A stretch of 10,125 nt of DNA from Mageeibacillus sp. UBA1193 (GCA_002310155.1 DBYF01000100.1:37047-47171), one strand, 5' to 3'; shown: positions 1-6,888, counted from the stretch's first letter. Program-made: numbers and translations. The notes: generated from the sequence alone by a model not told the origin.

Positions 1-260
1 AATTTCGCGGTACCACCCATTTTCGAGTCTTTCTTCTTGAAAAGCACTCGCACTCTCAAGGCCTATCAGCCTCTGCCCCAAGTAACGGCGGGCTTTCCGT
101 ATCCACCTACTTACATCGCGTATTGCCATGTGTTCTGCAGATCTGCTCGGGAGTGAACTTCGACTGATCTTCTCTCGTATGCCGGCTCTCAATTCTTCCG
201 CCGGCACGCCCTGTACGTCTTCGGATCGCTACTTTTCTCCGTCAGTGCATTTATACTATT
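1..260 (-). ncRNA. T-box riboswitch leader (partial; downstream gene off the left edge)
   Basis: Read on the minus strand, positions 24-6 give AAAATGGGTGGTACCGCG, which matches the T-box antiterminator consensus. Upstream lies a Stem I-like region. A distal hairpin has arms GCCGGC at 205-200 and 186-181. The 5' side of the specifier loop carries AGTA (near 229-232), and the 3' side reads GAAGTTCA (161-154). A GGAG/CTCC helix (240-237 with 153-150) closes this loop and places TTC at 157-155 as the best specifier candidate, meaning phenylalanine. T-box leaders bind uncharged tRNA and prevent premature termination of aminoacyl-tRNA synthetase, amino-acid synthesis or transporter genes. The terminator and regulated gene lie beyond position 1, so the Phe assignment (possibly pheS) is inference. 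Confidence 0.92.
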
Positions 261-266
261 AAGCAG

Positions 267-295
267 ATTATGCGTTCAAAACAAGGCTTTGTCAA
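267..295 (-). promoter_or_regulatory. Promoter of the T-box transcript
   Basis: On the minus strand TTGACA (295-290) is followed after exactly 17 bp by CATAAT (272-267). This is a near-perfect housekeeping sigma promoter, placing the transcript start near 260, just before Stem I of the T-box leader. Confidence 0.8.
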
Positions 296-340
296 TATTT
301 TCCCGGCAAGTTCTTTTCAAGCGGAAATTATCCTGAACGA

Positions 341-370
341 AAAAGGAGATGCCTACCAGACATCTCCTTT
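341..370 (-). terminator. Rho-independent terminator of the padR-HAAS operon
   Basis: A 10-bp perfect stem (342-351 aaaggagatg with 361-370 catctccttt, 9-nt loop) is followed on the minus strand by a short T-run (CTCCTTTTTCGTT). It lies 34 bp beyond the stop codon of the last gene of the minus-strand operon. Confidence 0.8.
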
Positions 371-403
371 CCATTTCAGTTTCTTTTCCCGTTTCAGCCG
401 ATA

Positions 404-802
404 TTATGAATCCTTATCAGCCGGCTTGTCTTTTTTATCATGATCCTTTTTGCCATGATCCTTCTCAGCATCTTTCTTCTCGCTGAGTTCTTCAATAGCG
501 TCACGTGCTTTAGCTTCATCCTCATCCCTTGAATGGATCTTCACGCAGAGGATATCTACATCTACTCCGAGGTCATCCGCTATAAAATGGAAGTTCGGAA
601 GATCGATCTCAAAGCTCTTATCCTCAACGTCGATAAAGTCGAATTTCTCCGGGATATCATCCCATTCCCCGGTATAGATCCGCTCGGCAACTTCCTTCGT
701 TCCACTGATAGCGTAGAAGCCGAGGCTGACAAACAGGCATACTACTGAGAGCGCGAAGCTCGTAGCCATGATCACAACACAAACTGCTGTACTCTTTCTC
801 AT
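404..802 (-). CDS. Small single-pass membrane protein with charged tail
   Basis: This 132-residue protein was not recognised as a named family. Residues about 7-31 form one hydrophobic segment (uncleaved anchor or signal anchor). A middle region (about 45-90) is rich in Asp, Glu and aromatic residues (e.g. FDFIDVED, FEIDLPNFHF) and could be a small beta-rich domain. The last 35 residues are a very charged Lys/Asp/His tail. The start at 802 is supported by AAGGAGG six bases upstream. Its ATG overlaps the TGA of the upstream HAAS gene (ATGA), implying translational coupling. In comparable PadR/DUF1700 operons this third slot often holds a DUF4097-like surface protein. The middle segment could be a shrunken equivalent, but that is speculation. 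Confidence 0.8.
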   Translation of the reverse strand: MRKSTAVCVVIMATSFALSVVCLFVSLGFYAISGTKEVAERIYTGEWDDIPEKFDFIDVEDKSFEIDLPNFHFIADDLGVDVDILCVKIHSRDEDEAKARDAIEELSEKKDAEKDHGKKDHDKKDKPADKDS

Positions 803-1638
803 GAGTTGCCTCCTTTCTCATTCTTGCTCTTGCAGCCGCCGCCGATAAAGCGGAAGTAGCCGATCGTTCCAAGAATGAATCCCTTGATCGCGAAGAACGC
901 GACAAACAGAAATGCGATAGCGGCAAATCCCAGGCTCAGTGCCATGAAGACTGTACCTACGACTCCGGTGCACATGCTCGGTACCCACGAGAACAGTAGT
1001 GCGGATAACAGACCCTGTGCGAACGGCAGGCAGATCAGAAGCGCGAGGACTACCAGTGCGAGGATCCACAGCGGAATGAATACGAGGATCGTAAACAGGA
1101 TGGCAAATGCCGTGCTGTGTTCTTTTCCGTCCGGAACCTGGTGATTCGGATCATGCGACGGATAGCTCGAATAATCCGGAAGCGTGTACTGCTTCTTGCC
1201 CTGACGCAGGGATGCTGTATCTGTATAAGCTTCCTTATCCTTAGCTCCGGTGTGTGCATTGGTCACGTCCGGAGATTCCGGCTTCGGCGGATTGTTTACA
1301 ACTGCCTTCGCATATGGACCGGAAGCAAAGCCTGCGGCTGTCTGCGGGCCTACGCCACGGTCGATGACCATGCCGGTCTTTACCGGGATGATCGGGAACG
1401 GTACCGAAGCAGCATTTCCCGCCTGTGCGACATTGAAATCCGGAACTGCATCGCCCAGATAATACTTGGCTACTTCTTCCGGGGAACCCAGCTTCGCTGC
1501 GATCTCTTCCTCGGTCTTGCCCTCGGATGCCGCGATGTCGAAGTGAGCATCAAACTCTTTTACGATCTCCTCAACATCATCGGAAGGAAGTCTTTTCAAC
1601 TGCACGCGAAGCGCAGAGATGTATTCTTTTTTATTCAT
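799..1638 (-). CDS. HAAS/DUF1700 domain membrane protein
   Basis: The 279-residue protein begins with a HAAS (DUF1700) domain at residues 1-62. This is a short helical region with the typical pattern of many E/K residues and a GSPEEVAKYYLGD ending. It is followed by a long Pro/Ala/Gly-rich, low-complexity linker (about 64-172). The C-terminal part (about 176-262) has roughly three hydrophobic helices and then a short basic tail. HAAS domains are commonly encoded directly after PadR repressors and are thought to be signalling or regulatory domains of membrane proteins; no enzymatic role is visible. The start at 1638 has AGGAGGG eight bases upstream and overlaps the PadR stop (ATGA). It also overlaps the next gene by ATGA, so the three products are probably made in a fixed ratio. 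The linker is unusually long compared with the domain itself. Confidence 0.85.
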   Translation of the reverse strand: MNKKEYISALRVQLKRLPSDDVEEIVKEFDAHFDIAASEGKTEEEIAAKLGSPEEVAKYYLGDAVPDFNVAQAGNAASVPFPIIPVKTGMVIDRGVGPQTAAGFASGPYAKAVVNNPPKPESPDVTNAHTGAKDKEAYTDTASLRQGKKQYTLPDYSSYPSHDPNHQVPDGKEHSTAFAILFTILVFIPLWILALVVLALLICLPFAQGLLSALLFSWVPSMCTGVVGTVFMALSLGFAAIAFLFVAFFAIKGFILGTIGYFRFIGGGCKSKNEKGGNS

Positions 1639-1952
1639 ACGCTTTTCCCTCCTACGATCTTATTTACGCTTGCCGTAAAGGTGTTCCAGTCTTCCAGAAG
1701 CTCCGCAAGACGGATCTTTCCCATAGCGGTCAGGCTGTAGTACTTTCTCGGCGGTCCGCTCTGTGACTCCTGAAGATAAGAGGCCACCAGTCCGTCAGAT
1801 GCGAGTTTTCTCAAAAGCGGATAAACGGTTCCGTCCGAGATCATGATGATCTCCGAAAGCGTGCTGGCCAGTTCGTAGCCGTAACGGTCGCTGTCATTCA
1901 GCATCGCCAGGACACAGAGATCAAGCACGCCTTTTTTGAATTGAACATTCAT
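1635..1952 (-). CDS. PadR family transcriptional regulator
   Basis: This 105-residue protein is the size of small (subfamily 2) PadR repressors. Residues 7-82 form the winged helix-turn-helix: the LDLCVLAML helix, the DRYGYEL motif, the recognition region SDGTVYPLLRKLASDGLV, and the wing with PPRKYYSLTAMG. A short C-terminal helix for dimerisation follows (about 83-100). Such proteins are dimers that repress their own operon and release DNA when bound to a ligand. Here the gene is first in a three-gene operon, followed through an ATGA overlap by the HAAS membrane protein. The start is supported by AAAGGAGG about seven bases upstream. Inverted repeats around its promoter are strong candidates for its own operators. 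The inducing signal cannot be read from the sequence; cell-envelope stress is a guess from the membrane-protein partners. Confidence 0.93.
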   Translation of the reverse strand: MNVQFKKGVLDLCVLAMLNDSDRYGYELASTLSEIIMISDGTVYPLLRKLASDGLVASYLQESQSGPPRKYYSLTAMGKIRLAELLEDWNTFTASVNKIVGGKSV

Positions 1953-1983
1953 GATTGACTTCCTCCTTTTTTTAATATAGTCC

Positions 1984-1997
1984 GCAACGGTTGTTGC
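1984..1997. repeat. Short inverted repeat in the padR leader
   Basis: GCAAC (1984-1988) and GTTGC (1993-1997) flank a 4-bp centre in the transcribed leader between the promoter and the padR ribosome-binding site. It could be an RNA hairpin or an auxiliary site. It does not share the hexamers of the two operator-like repeats. Confidence 0.35.
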
Positions 1998-2005
1998 ATG
2001 TTATT

Positions 2006-2030
2006 CAGTATTGTATATTCAACAATACTG
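2006..2030. promoter_or_regulatory. Inverted repeat, probable PadR operator (start-site proximal)
   Basis: CAGTATTGT (2006-2014) and ACAATACTG (2022-2030) form a perfect 9-bp inverted repeat with a 7-bp centre, directly after the -10 element and covering the transcription start. It contains the hexamer pair GTATTG-N9-CAATAC, which is repeated at the -35. Binding here would block initiation. Assignment to PadR is by position only. Confidence 0.65.
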
Positions 2031-2060
2031 ATTATAAGTTGGTATTGAACTATATGTCAA
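2031..2060 (-). promoter_or_regulatory. Promoter of the padR operon
   Basis: On the minus strand TTGACA (2060-2055) and TATAAT (2036-2031) are both perfect consensus hexamers, 18 bp apart. The predicted start near 2024 leaves a leader of about 70 nt before the padR ATG. A promoter this strong fits one normally held off by a repressor. Confidence 0.85.
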
Positions 2061-2063
2061 TAC
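2042..2063. promoter_or_regulatory. Inverted repeat, second probable PadR operator (over the -35)
   Basis: GTATTGA (2042-2048) and TCAATAC (2057-2063) form a perfect 7-bp inverted repeat with an 8-bp centre, overlapping the -35 hexamer and the spacer. The half-sites are the same hexamers as in the downstream repeat (GTATTG-N10-CAATAC). Confidence 0.6.
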
Positions 2064-2114
2064 TTTTGCTTTGCGTGATAGCGGGAGTCAACTTCCACCT
2101 GACAGAGAAATAGC

Positions 2115-2138
2115 AAAAAAGAGCGCCGAAGCGCTCTT
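2115..2138 (-). terminator. Rho-independent terminator of the three-helix membrane protein gene
   Basis: An 8-bp stem, aagagcgc (2119-2126) with gcgctctt (2131-2138), closes a four-base loop that reads UUCG on the minus strand. It is followed by six T residues (2120-2115). It lies 24 bp after the stop of the membrane-protein gene and insulates it from the padR promoter. Confidence 0.9.
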
Positions 2139-2162
2139 GGTGATCTTTATGGACCGGACATG

Positions 2163-2939
2163 TCAGAACAGTTTGGTGAAGCACACCCATCCGGAAGACG
2201 GATCGATCATGACCGCTTCTGTTCTCGGCGCTTCGTTATTGATCTCACAGGTCACGATATAGACCTTCGCATTTCTGTGATCGTCGATATCCTTAGGGAA
2301 AGCGAATTTCAGGCGCAGCTTGGACACCTTGCTGATATCAAGACCGAGGCTGTTTGCGAGCTCCTCTTTGATATCACCGTCCAGATCCTCTGCCTTCGCC
2401 TCTTCCAGCTCCAGCGGGCTGATAAGGGCATCATTACTTATGCTGTCGGTGTAATTATTTATCGTGTCGCTTCCGCAGTAAAACTCTACGTACAGGCTGG
2501 CGTTCCTGCCGAACGTATTCGGACAGAATTTCATCTTATAGTCAGATGCATCGTCAGGGAGAGATTTCGGAAAAAGCTGCGTGGAGAAGTGCTTTTCGGA
2601 CAGATAAAGCATGTTCTTCTCATAAGAATCCATGTTCCGGGATGAGATCCCCCAGGGCATCAGCGTCGCGAGGAGGACAGAGACGACGATGAGTCCGATC
2701 GCGGAAGCCAGGATCCATGACCGCGATCGTGCCGGCTTCAGGAAAAGCGACACGGAGGATATCAATACTCCCAGAATACATAACGCCATACAGATGGCGT
2801 AGGTCGTCACGTGATACCTCAGGAAAAAGAAAAAGCAAATAATAGCGCCGCTGAGAGCAACCGCTGCCGAAACGATCCGAAATATCCTGCCACGCATAGA
2901 CATACCAGAAAAACCGTTTTCATCGGTCCTCGCGCCCAT
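2163..2939 (-). CDS. Hypothetical membrane protein, three helices plus C-terminal extracytoplasmic domain
   Basis: This 258-residue protein was not recognised. Three hydrophobic helices lie at about residues 20-41, 46-68 and 74-95, with basic residues around them (RGR before the first, KPARSR between the second and third). A soluble C-terminal domain of about 160 residues follows, with several acidic stretches and four Cys. By the positive-inside pattern the soluble domain is probably outside the cell. The start is taken at 2939 because GGAGG sits six bases upstream. The reading frame continues to a TTG at 2972, but that start has a poorer ribosome-binding site. The gene stands alone: a terminator follows it, and another minus-strand terminator lies between it and whiA. 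The 2940-3060 upstream region is AT-rich with possible -10 sequences (e.g. TAGAAT near 2990) but no convincing -35. Confidence 0.75.
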   Translation of the reverse strand: MGARTDENGFSGMSMRGRIFRIVSAAVALSGAIICFFFFLRYHVTTYAICMALCILGVLISSVSLFLKPARSRSWILASAIGLIVVSVLLATLMPWGISSRNMDSYEKNMLYLSEKHFSTQLFPKSLPDDASDYKMKFCPNTFGRNASLYVEFYCGSDTINNYTDSISNDALISPLELEEAKAEDLDGDIKEELANSLGLDISKVSKLRLKFAFPKDIDDHRNAKVYIVTCEINNEAPRTEAVMIDPSSGWVCFTKLF

Positions 2940-3073
2940 TATTTGCCTCCAATTCCCATTAATCAGTTCCAACCCCTTGTATTTTCTATTCTATACAGGG
3001 TGCATTTAGATATATACGGAAAAAATAAAGAAAATATGACGATAAACACTAGATGATGAGATTTGAGGAAATC

Positions 3074-3096
3074 AAAAACCACCTTTGCGGCGGTTT
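3074..3096 (-). terminator. Rho-independent terminator of the hprK-murB-rapZ-whiA operon
   Basis: The stem aaaccacc (3076-3083) with ggcggttt (3089-3096) has one G-U pair and a 5-nt loop, and is followed on the minus strand by T residues (3078-3074). It begins 11 bp after the whiA stop codon. Confidence 0.85.
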
Positions 3097-3107
3097 CCTG
3101 ATCAGTG

Positions 3108-4004
3108 TTATAGATAGTCGAGAAGCTTTTTCAGGCGGTGATTCATGCCCGACTTCGTAAGGGGCGGATCCATGAGACGCCCGAGTTCTGTCAGCGACAG
3201 GCCGGGGTTATCGATGTGTACCCTCGCTACATCAAGAAGTTCCCTCGGGATCCGCGCCGCCTTATCCGACTTCAGAAGTTCTTCGAGCTGCTTCGTTCTT
3301 CTCGCGCTGGCCTCCGACTGCTGCCGCACTGTCCAGTTGTCGAGGATGACACTTCGCGCGACCATGCTGTTGACGTCATGCTGCGCCCGGATATTCTGCA
3401 GTTCCAGCATCTGATTGACCGCGCCCAGGATAACGAGGAAATCACAGATCTCATCGTGCTTCTTAAAGTAGATAGACCACGTCACATCGAGTACGCGTGT
3501 CATCGGGTTAATATTCTCCGCGTGCATCAGGAGGATCAGCATTTTTACAAAAGCATCCGTCCGGCACAGTATCTCGATCCGGTACGTCCGGTTCGGATCG
3601 CTCATCGATCCTCTTGCCAGGAATGCCCCTCTCAGCATCGCGCGCCGGAGAGATTCCGATGAGGAGATCTTCTCGGTGATCGTGTCCGGGAGAAGGTAAT
3701 CCGTGATGAACGATTCGAATTCCGTCGACGGGAAAAGCACTTCAAATACACTTCCGCCTCTTCTTCCGACCTTGTTCGGACCCTCCGCACTCATGCCCGT
3801 CCCGCTTTTCGAGCAGTCGAGAAGCAGGCGCTTGGCGACTGCCTCGCTCGTGCACAGGACCTTCACCAGGTCCTTTTCGCGATCACAGTCATACCCGGTA
3901 CAAAGACAAATGGCCGCCATTTCAGCAGCCCATTCATCCTCGTTCTTATATGAGATCTTACTGATCTGTTCCTTTATATTCTGGGAATACGGATTCCTGG
4001 TCAT
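3108..4004 (-). CDS. whiA: WhiA family DNA-binding protein (divergent)
   Basis: WhiA is a conserved Gram-positive DNA-binding protein: a sporulation regulator in Streptomyces, and linked to chromosome segregation and division in Bacillus. The 298-residue length is a little short for the family. Residues about 115-205 form the LAGLIDADG-like homing-endonuclease fold, with the landmark RGAFLARGSMSDP (125-137). Residues about 210-298 form the helix-turn-helix part, ending in the family hallmark GLSLTELGRLMDPPLTKSG followed by NHRLKKL. The usually strongly conserved segment around 211-230 (family pattern close to VNRIVNCETANLNKTV) is much altered here, keeping only V211, N212, V215, N223, T225 and V226. 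The gene starts within the end of rapZ (ATGA overlap), with a weak GAGG/AGAAGG upstream, so coupling is likely. It ends the operon. Confidence 0.92.
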   Translation of the reverse strand: MTRNPYSQNIKEQISKISYKNEDEWAAEMAAICLCTGYDCDREKDLVKVLCTSEAVAKRLLLDCSKSGTGMSAEGPNKVGRRGGSVFEVLFPSTEFESFITDYLLPDTITEKISSSESLRRAMLRGAFLARGSMSDPNRTYRIEILCRTDAFVKMLILLMHAENINPMTRVLDVTWSIYFKKHDEICDFLVILGAVNQMLELQNIRAQHDVNSMVARSVILDNWTVRQQSEASARRTKQLEELLKSDKAARIPRELLDVARVHIDNPGLSLTELGRLMDPPLTKSGMNHRLKKLLDYL

Positions 4005-4900
4005 GCCTTCTTATCCTCAACAGGCTGATATCTCGGATCTTTCTCGATATCTCTGTGGTGGATGGAGCAGCGGTATCCCTTCTCCTTCAGTCCCGCGTAG
4101 AGACGTTCCGCCATATAAACGGAACGGTGGCGTCCGCCGGTGCAGCCTACGCCAATGGAGAGGCGGGCCTTGCCTTCACGGATATAGTACGGGATCGAGA
4201 AGCACAGAAGATCCATCTTCTTCTCGTAGTACTGTTCCGTCTCCGGATGCTTCTCAAGGAAATCGATGATCGCCTGGTCTTTACCGCTCAGCATCTTCAG
4301 TTCAGGGATATAGAACGGATTCGGCAGGAAACGTACATCGCAGGAAATATCGCAGTCTCCCGGAAGTCCGTACTTGAATCCGAAAGATTCGATATGAATA
4401 TCCATCGCGTTCTCATCTTCGACTTCGATGATGTTCAGGATCTCCTCACGAAGCGCGGACAGCGCGATCAGGGATGTGTCGATGATGTGTGTCGCACGTG
4501 CGCGGATACCACGCATGAGATTCCTCTCCTTCTCGATCGCCTCGACGAGAGACAGACCCTCTGAGAGCGGGTGCTTACGGCGTGTCTGGCGGTATCGGCT
4601 AATCAGGACCTGATCATTGGCTTCGAGGAAGATGATCCGGTACGGGCATCCGAGATTCTTGATCTCAGTCATCGCCTTACCGAATCCCTTGAGGTATTCG
4701 TTACTTCTTACGTCAACTACGAAAGCTAGGCGGTCGATCGCGAAACCCTCACCGCCCTGTCCTTTCAGGAACGTTTTTACGATCTCGGGAAGTACCATCG
4801 GCGGCAGGTTATCGATACAGAAATAACCCTGATCCTCCAAAATATGTGCTGCCTGGCTTTTTCCGGCACCTGACATACCTGTGAGAATTATTAGATCCAT
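4001..4900 (-). CDS. rapZ: RapZ/YvcJ family nucleotide-binding protein
   Basis: The 299-residue protein is full length for the family. The N-terminal domain has a Walker A motif GMSGAGKS (8-15), the FCIDNLP motif (27-33), the DVRS segment (63-66) and RRKHPLSEG (107-115). The C-terminal domain has SFGFKYGLP (172-180), DVRFLPNPF (188-196) and the signature GCTGGRHRS (252-260). In E. coli RapZ is an RNA adaptor that controls GlmS synthesis through small RNAs. The Bacillus homologue YvcJ hydrolyses nucleotides and affects competence. The role in this organism is not established by sequence, but the link to cell-wall amino-sugar supply suits its place between murB and whiA. The start at 4900 has AGGAGG seven bases upstream, and the gap to murB is 18 bp. 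Confidence 0.95.
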   Translation of the reverse strand: MDLIILTGMSGAGKSQAAHILEDQGYFCIDNLPPMVLPEIVKTFLKGQGGEGFAIDRLAFVVDVRSNEYLKGFGKAMTEIKNLGCPYRIIFLEANDQVLISRYRQTRRKHPLSEGLSLVEAIEKERNLMRGIRARATHIIDTSLIALSALREEILNIIEVEDENAMDIHIESFGFKYGLPGDCDISCDVRFLPNPFYIPELKMLSGKDQAIIDFLEKHPETEQYYEKKMDLLCFSIPYYIREGKARLSIGVGCTGGRHRSVYMAERLYAGLKEKGYRCSIHHRDIEKDPRYQPVEDKKA

Positions 4901-4918
4901 GCCAATTCCTCCTGATCG

Positions 4919-5884
4919 TTAATTAAATCCGCGGCCGATAAACCGGACTTCGCGCTGGAGTTCCACTCCGTTTTTCTCTTTGATCGTTTTCTGGATATGC
5001 GAGACAAGATCATCGATATCCTTTGCCGTCGCATCTCCCGTATTAATGACGAATCCCGCGTGCTTCTCCGACACCTGCGCTCCGCCGATTGAAAAGCCCT
5101 TGAGGCCGGCCTGCTCGATCAGGGCGCCTGTATAGTATCCCGTCGGACGCTTGAACATGCTGCCCGCGCTCGGGTACTGCAGCGGTTGGGACTTCGTCCT
5201 CTTCTCTGTATATGTGCGGATCTGCGAATTGATCTCCTCCGCATCTCCCCTTTTCAGCTTCAGAACGACCTCGCAGACGATGCCGCCTTCCTTCATGAAC
5301 CGGCTGGATCTGTACGACAGGTCAAGGTCTTCTCTGTTAAAAGCACTCACCGTCCCGTCTGAAGTGATGAACGTAACTTTCTCGATCACCTCGGACATAT
5401 CGTGGTCATAGGCACCCGCGTTCATGAACACCGCGCCGCCCAGAGATCCCGGGATACCGGAAGCAAACTCCAGTCCCGTCAGCGAATTCTTCGCCGCGAA
5501 CGATGAAAGACGGATCAGAAGCGTACCTGCAGTCGCATAGATCAGAACGGAATCCGGATCCTCCGGATCATCCTCCGATCTTATATCGGAGAAATTCTCA
5601 CCAAGACGGATGACCAGTCCCTCGATCCCCTCATCGGAGATGACGAGATTCGATCCGTTACCCATGAGGAAGAATGGGAGTCCGAGTGCTTTTGCCGTAT
5701 CGATAAGCGCGACGATCTCATCCGTACTCGACGGCTCCGCGTAGATCTGCGCGGGTCCGCCCACACGGAAAGATGTGTGTGCTTTCATCGCTTCATCTGC
5801 ACGAAGATCCTTCGCCAGATCCGAAAAGCCTTTTTCAGCCAGTTTCTCGCGGAATACTTCGATCGTACTGTTGTCCGCCATCAT
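4919..5884 (-). CDS. murB: UDP-N-acetylenolpyruvoylglucosamine reductase (MurB)
   Basis: MurB reduces UDP-GlcNAc-enolpyruvate to UDP-MurNAc with NADPH and FAD, the second committed step of peptidoglycan precursor synthesis in the cytoplasm. The 321-residue protein has the FAD-binding motifs GNGSNLVISDEG (75-86) and GLEFASGIPGSLGG (137-150). It also has SYRSSRF (190-196), the substrate-site segment GSMFKRP (241-247) with the proton-donor serine S242, and the C-terminal ELQREVRFIG (308-317) bearing the conserved Glu. The layout fits the Gram-positive type II enzymes, which lack the insert of the E. coli protein. Two ATGs are adjacent (5884 and 5881). The first is used because AGGA lies five bases upstream, but the second cannot be excluded. 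The gene follows hprK by 35 bp. Confidence 0.96.
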   Translation of the reverse strand: MMADNSTIEVFREKLAEKGFSDLAKDLRADEAMKAHTSFRVGGPAQIYAEPSSTDEIVALIDTAKALGLPFFLMGNGSNLVISDEGIEGLVIRLGENFSDIRSEDDPEDPDSVLIYATAGTLLIRLSSFAAKNSLTGLEFASGIPGSLGGAVFMNAGAYDHDMSEVIEKVTFITSDGTVSAFNREDLDLSYRSSRFMKEGGIVCEVVLKLKRGDAEEINSQIRTYTEKRTKSQPLQYPSAGSMFKRPTGYYTGALIEQAGLKGFSIGGAQVSEKHAGFVINTGDATAKDIDDLVSHIQKTIKEKNGVELQREVRFIGRGFN

Positions 5885-5919
5885 GTATGTCCTAATCCCC
5901 CGATCTATTTCTTCGTTTC

Positions 5920-6852
5920 TCAGTCCGCGTTCAGACCGCCCGGGAATACACGTGTGACCAGATCCTTGGCCGCGTTGTAACCCATCTTCTTAACACGGTA
6001 GTTGATTGCCGCCGCCTCAACGATGATCGCCAGGTTACGGCCGGGTCCGACAGGGATCGTAATGGACGGGACCTGGATGCCCAGGATCTCAGTCGTTTCA
6101 TCGGTGATGCCCAGTCTGTCGTATGTCTTCTTCTCATCCCACAGTTCGAGGTTGATAACGAAGTCGATGTTCTCCTGAAGTTTAACGGAAGATACACCGT
6201 ACAGTTCTTTTACGTCGAGGATACCGATACCGCGGATCTCGATCAGGTGACGGATGACCTCCGGAGCTCTTCCCAGAAGTGTCGTCTCGGAAACTCTTCT
6301 GATCTCGACCTGATCGTCTGCGATCAAGCGGTGACCACGCTTAACGATCTCAAGCGCTGTCTCGGATTTACCAACGCCACTCTCACCGAGGATCAGGATA
6401 CCTTCACCGTTTACCTCAACGAGTACGCCGTGCATCGAGATTCTCGGAGCGAGCTCTACGTTCAAGTACTTAACGAGGGAACTCATGAATTCACTCGTCG
6501 CCTGGTGTGTGCGGAGCACCGGAATATCCGCCTTCTTCGCGACCTTAATGAGCTCATCGTGAGCCACATGGTTACGGGTCAGGATCAGGCAGGGGATCTT
6601 CTTTTCAAAGAGCGCCTGCAGTCTTTCCTCACGCTGCGCTGAAGTCAGTTTATCGAGGAAGGCATGCTCCATGTTACCGATCAGCTGGATACGGTCAGGA
6701 CCGAAGTGGTCGTAATAACCTGCCAGCTGCAGGCCCGGACGGGTCACGTCTGCCACGTGGATACGTACCTTCTCAATATCAGAAGGAGCATAAACTTCCT
6801 CCAGTTCGAAGGACTTGATGATCTCGGTTAGAAAAACGCTTGAATACGGCAT
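5920..6852 (-). CDS. hprK: HPr kinase/phosphorylase
   Basis: HprK phosphorylates HPr (and Crh) on Ser46 using ATP or pyrophosphate and removes the phosphate with Pi, setting carbon catabolite repression through CcpA. With the start at 6852 the protein is 310 residues, the usual length for the family. The N-terminal domain (1-130) is followed by the catalytic domain. This contains H141, the P-loop GESGVGKSE (156-164), the IADD aspartates (177-180), and the bifunctional-enzyme signature EIRGIGILDV (205-214). The C-terminal region has VPSITIPVGPGRNLA (261-275) and VEAAAINYR. The start is Met at 6852 because GGAGG lies eight bases upstream. An upstream in-frame ATG at 6888 lies at or before the predicted transcript start and has no ribosome-binding site. 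It is the first gene of the hprK-murB-rapZ-whiA operon. ptsH is not in the window. Confidence 0.96.
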   Translation of the reverse strand: MPYSSVFLTEIIKSFELEEVYAPSDIEKVRIHVADVTRPGLQLAGYYDHFGPDRIQLIGNMEHAFLDKLTSAQREERLQALFEKKIPCLILTRNHVAHDELIKVAKKADIPVLRTHQATSEFMSSLVKYLNVELAPRISMHGVLVEVNGEGILILGESGVGKSETALEIVKRGHRLIADDQVEIRRVSETTLLGRAPEVIRHLIEIRGIGILDVKELYGVSSVKLQENIDFVINLELWDEKKTYDRLGITDETTEILGIQVPSITIPVGPGRNLAIIVEAAAINYRVKKMGYNAAKDLVTRVFPGGLNAD

Positions 6853-6875
6853 AGCGTGCTCCTCCGTCAGTAATT

Positions 6876-6884
6876 TGCTATAAT
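6876..6884 (+). promoter_or_regulatory. Probable promoter of the P-loop kinase gene (extended -10)
   Basis: TG-C-TATAAT (6876-6884) is a perfect extended -10 on the plus strand. The -35 is poor. The predicted start is near 6891, leaving about 45 nt of leader. It lies within 5 bp of the opposing hprK -10 element. Confidence 0.5.
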
Positions 6885-6888
6885 TCAT

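Noticed and set aside
1117..1740. Plus-strand reading frame of 207 codons opposite the HAAS and padR genes
   Set aside because: Antisense shadow rich in Arg, Cys and Ile with no ribosome-binding site. The minus-strand genes have strong sites and ATGA coupling.
2940..2972. Extension of the membrane-protein gene to a TTG start at 2972
   Set aside because: The ATG at 2939 has GGAGG at ideal distance, while the TTG adds 11 residues of no recognisable character with a poorer site.
3138..3662. Plus-strand reading frames opposite whiA and rapZ (also 4055-4564)
   Set aside because: They are antisense to confidently identified genes, lack ribosome-binding sites and have no family features.
6853..6888. 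Extension of hprK to the ATG at 6888
   Set aside because: It has no ribosome-binding site and would lie at or before the predicted transcript start. The 6852 start gives the family-typical 310 residues.
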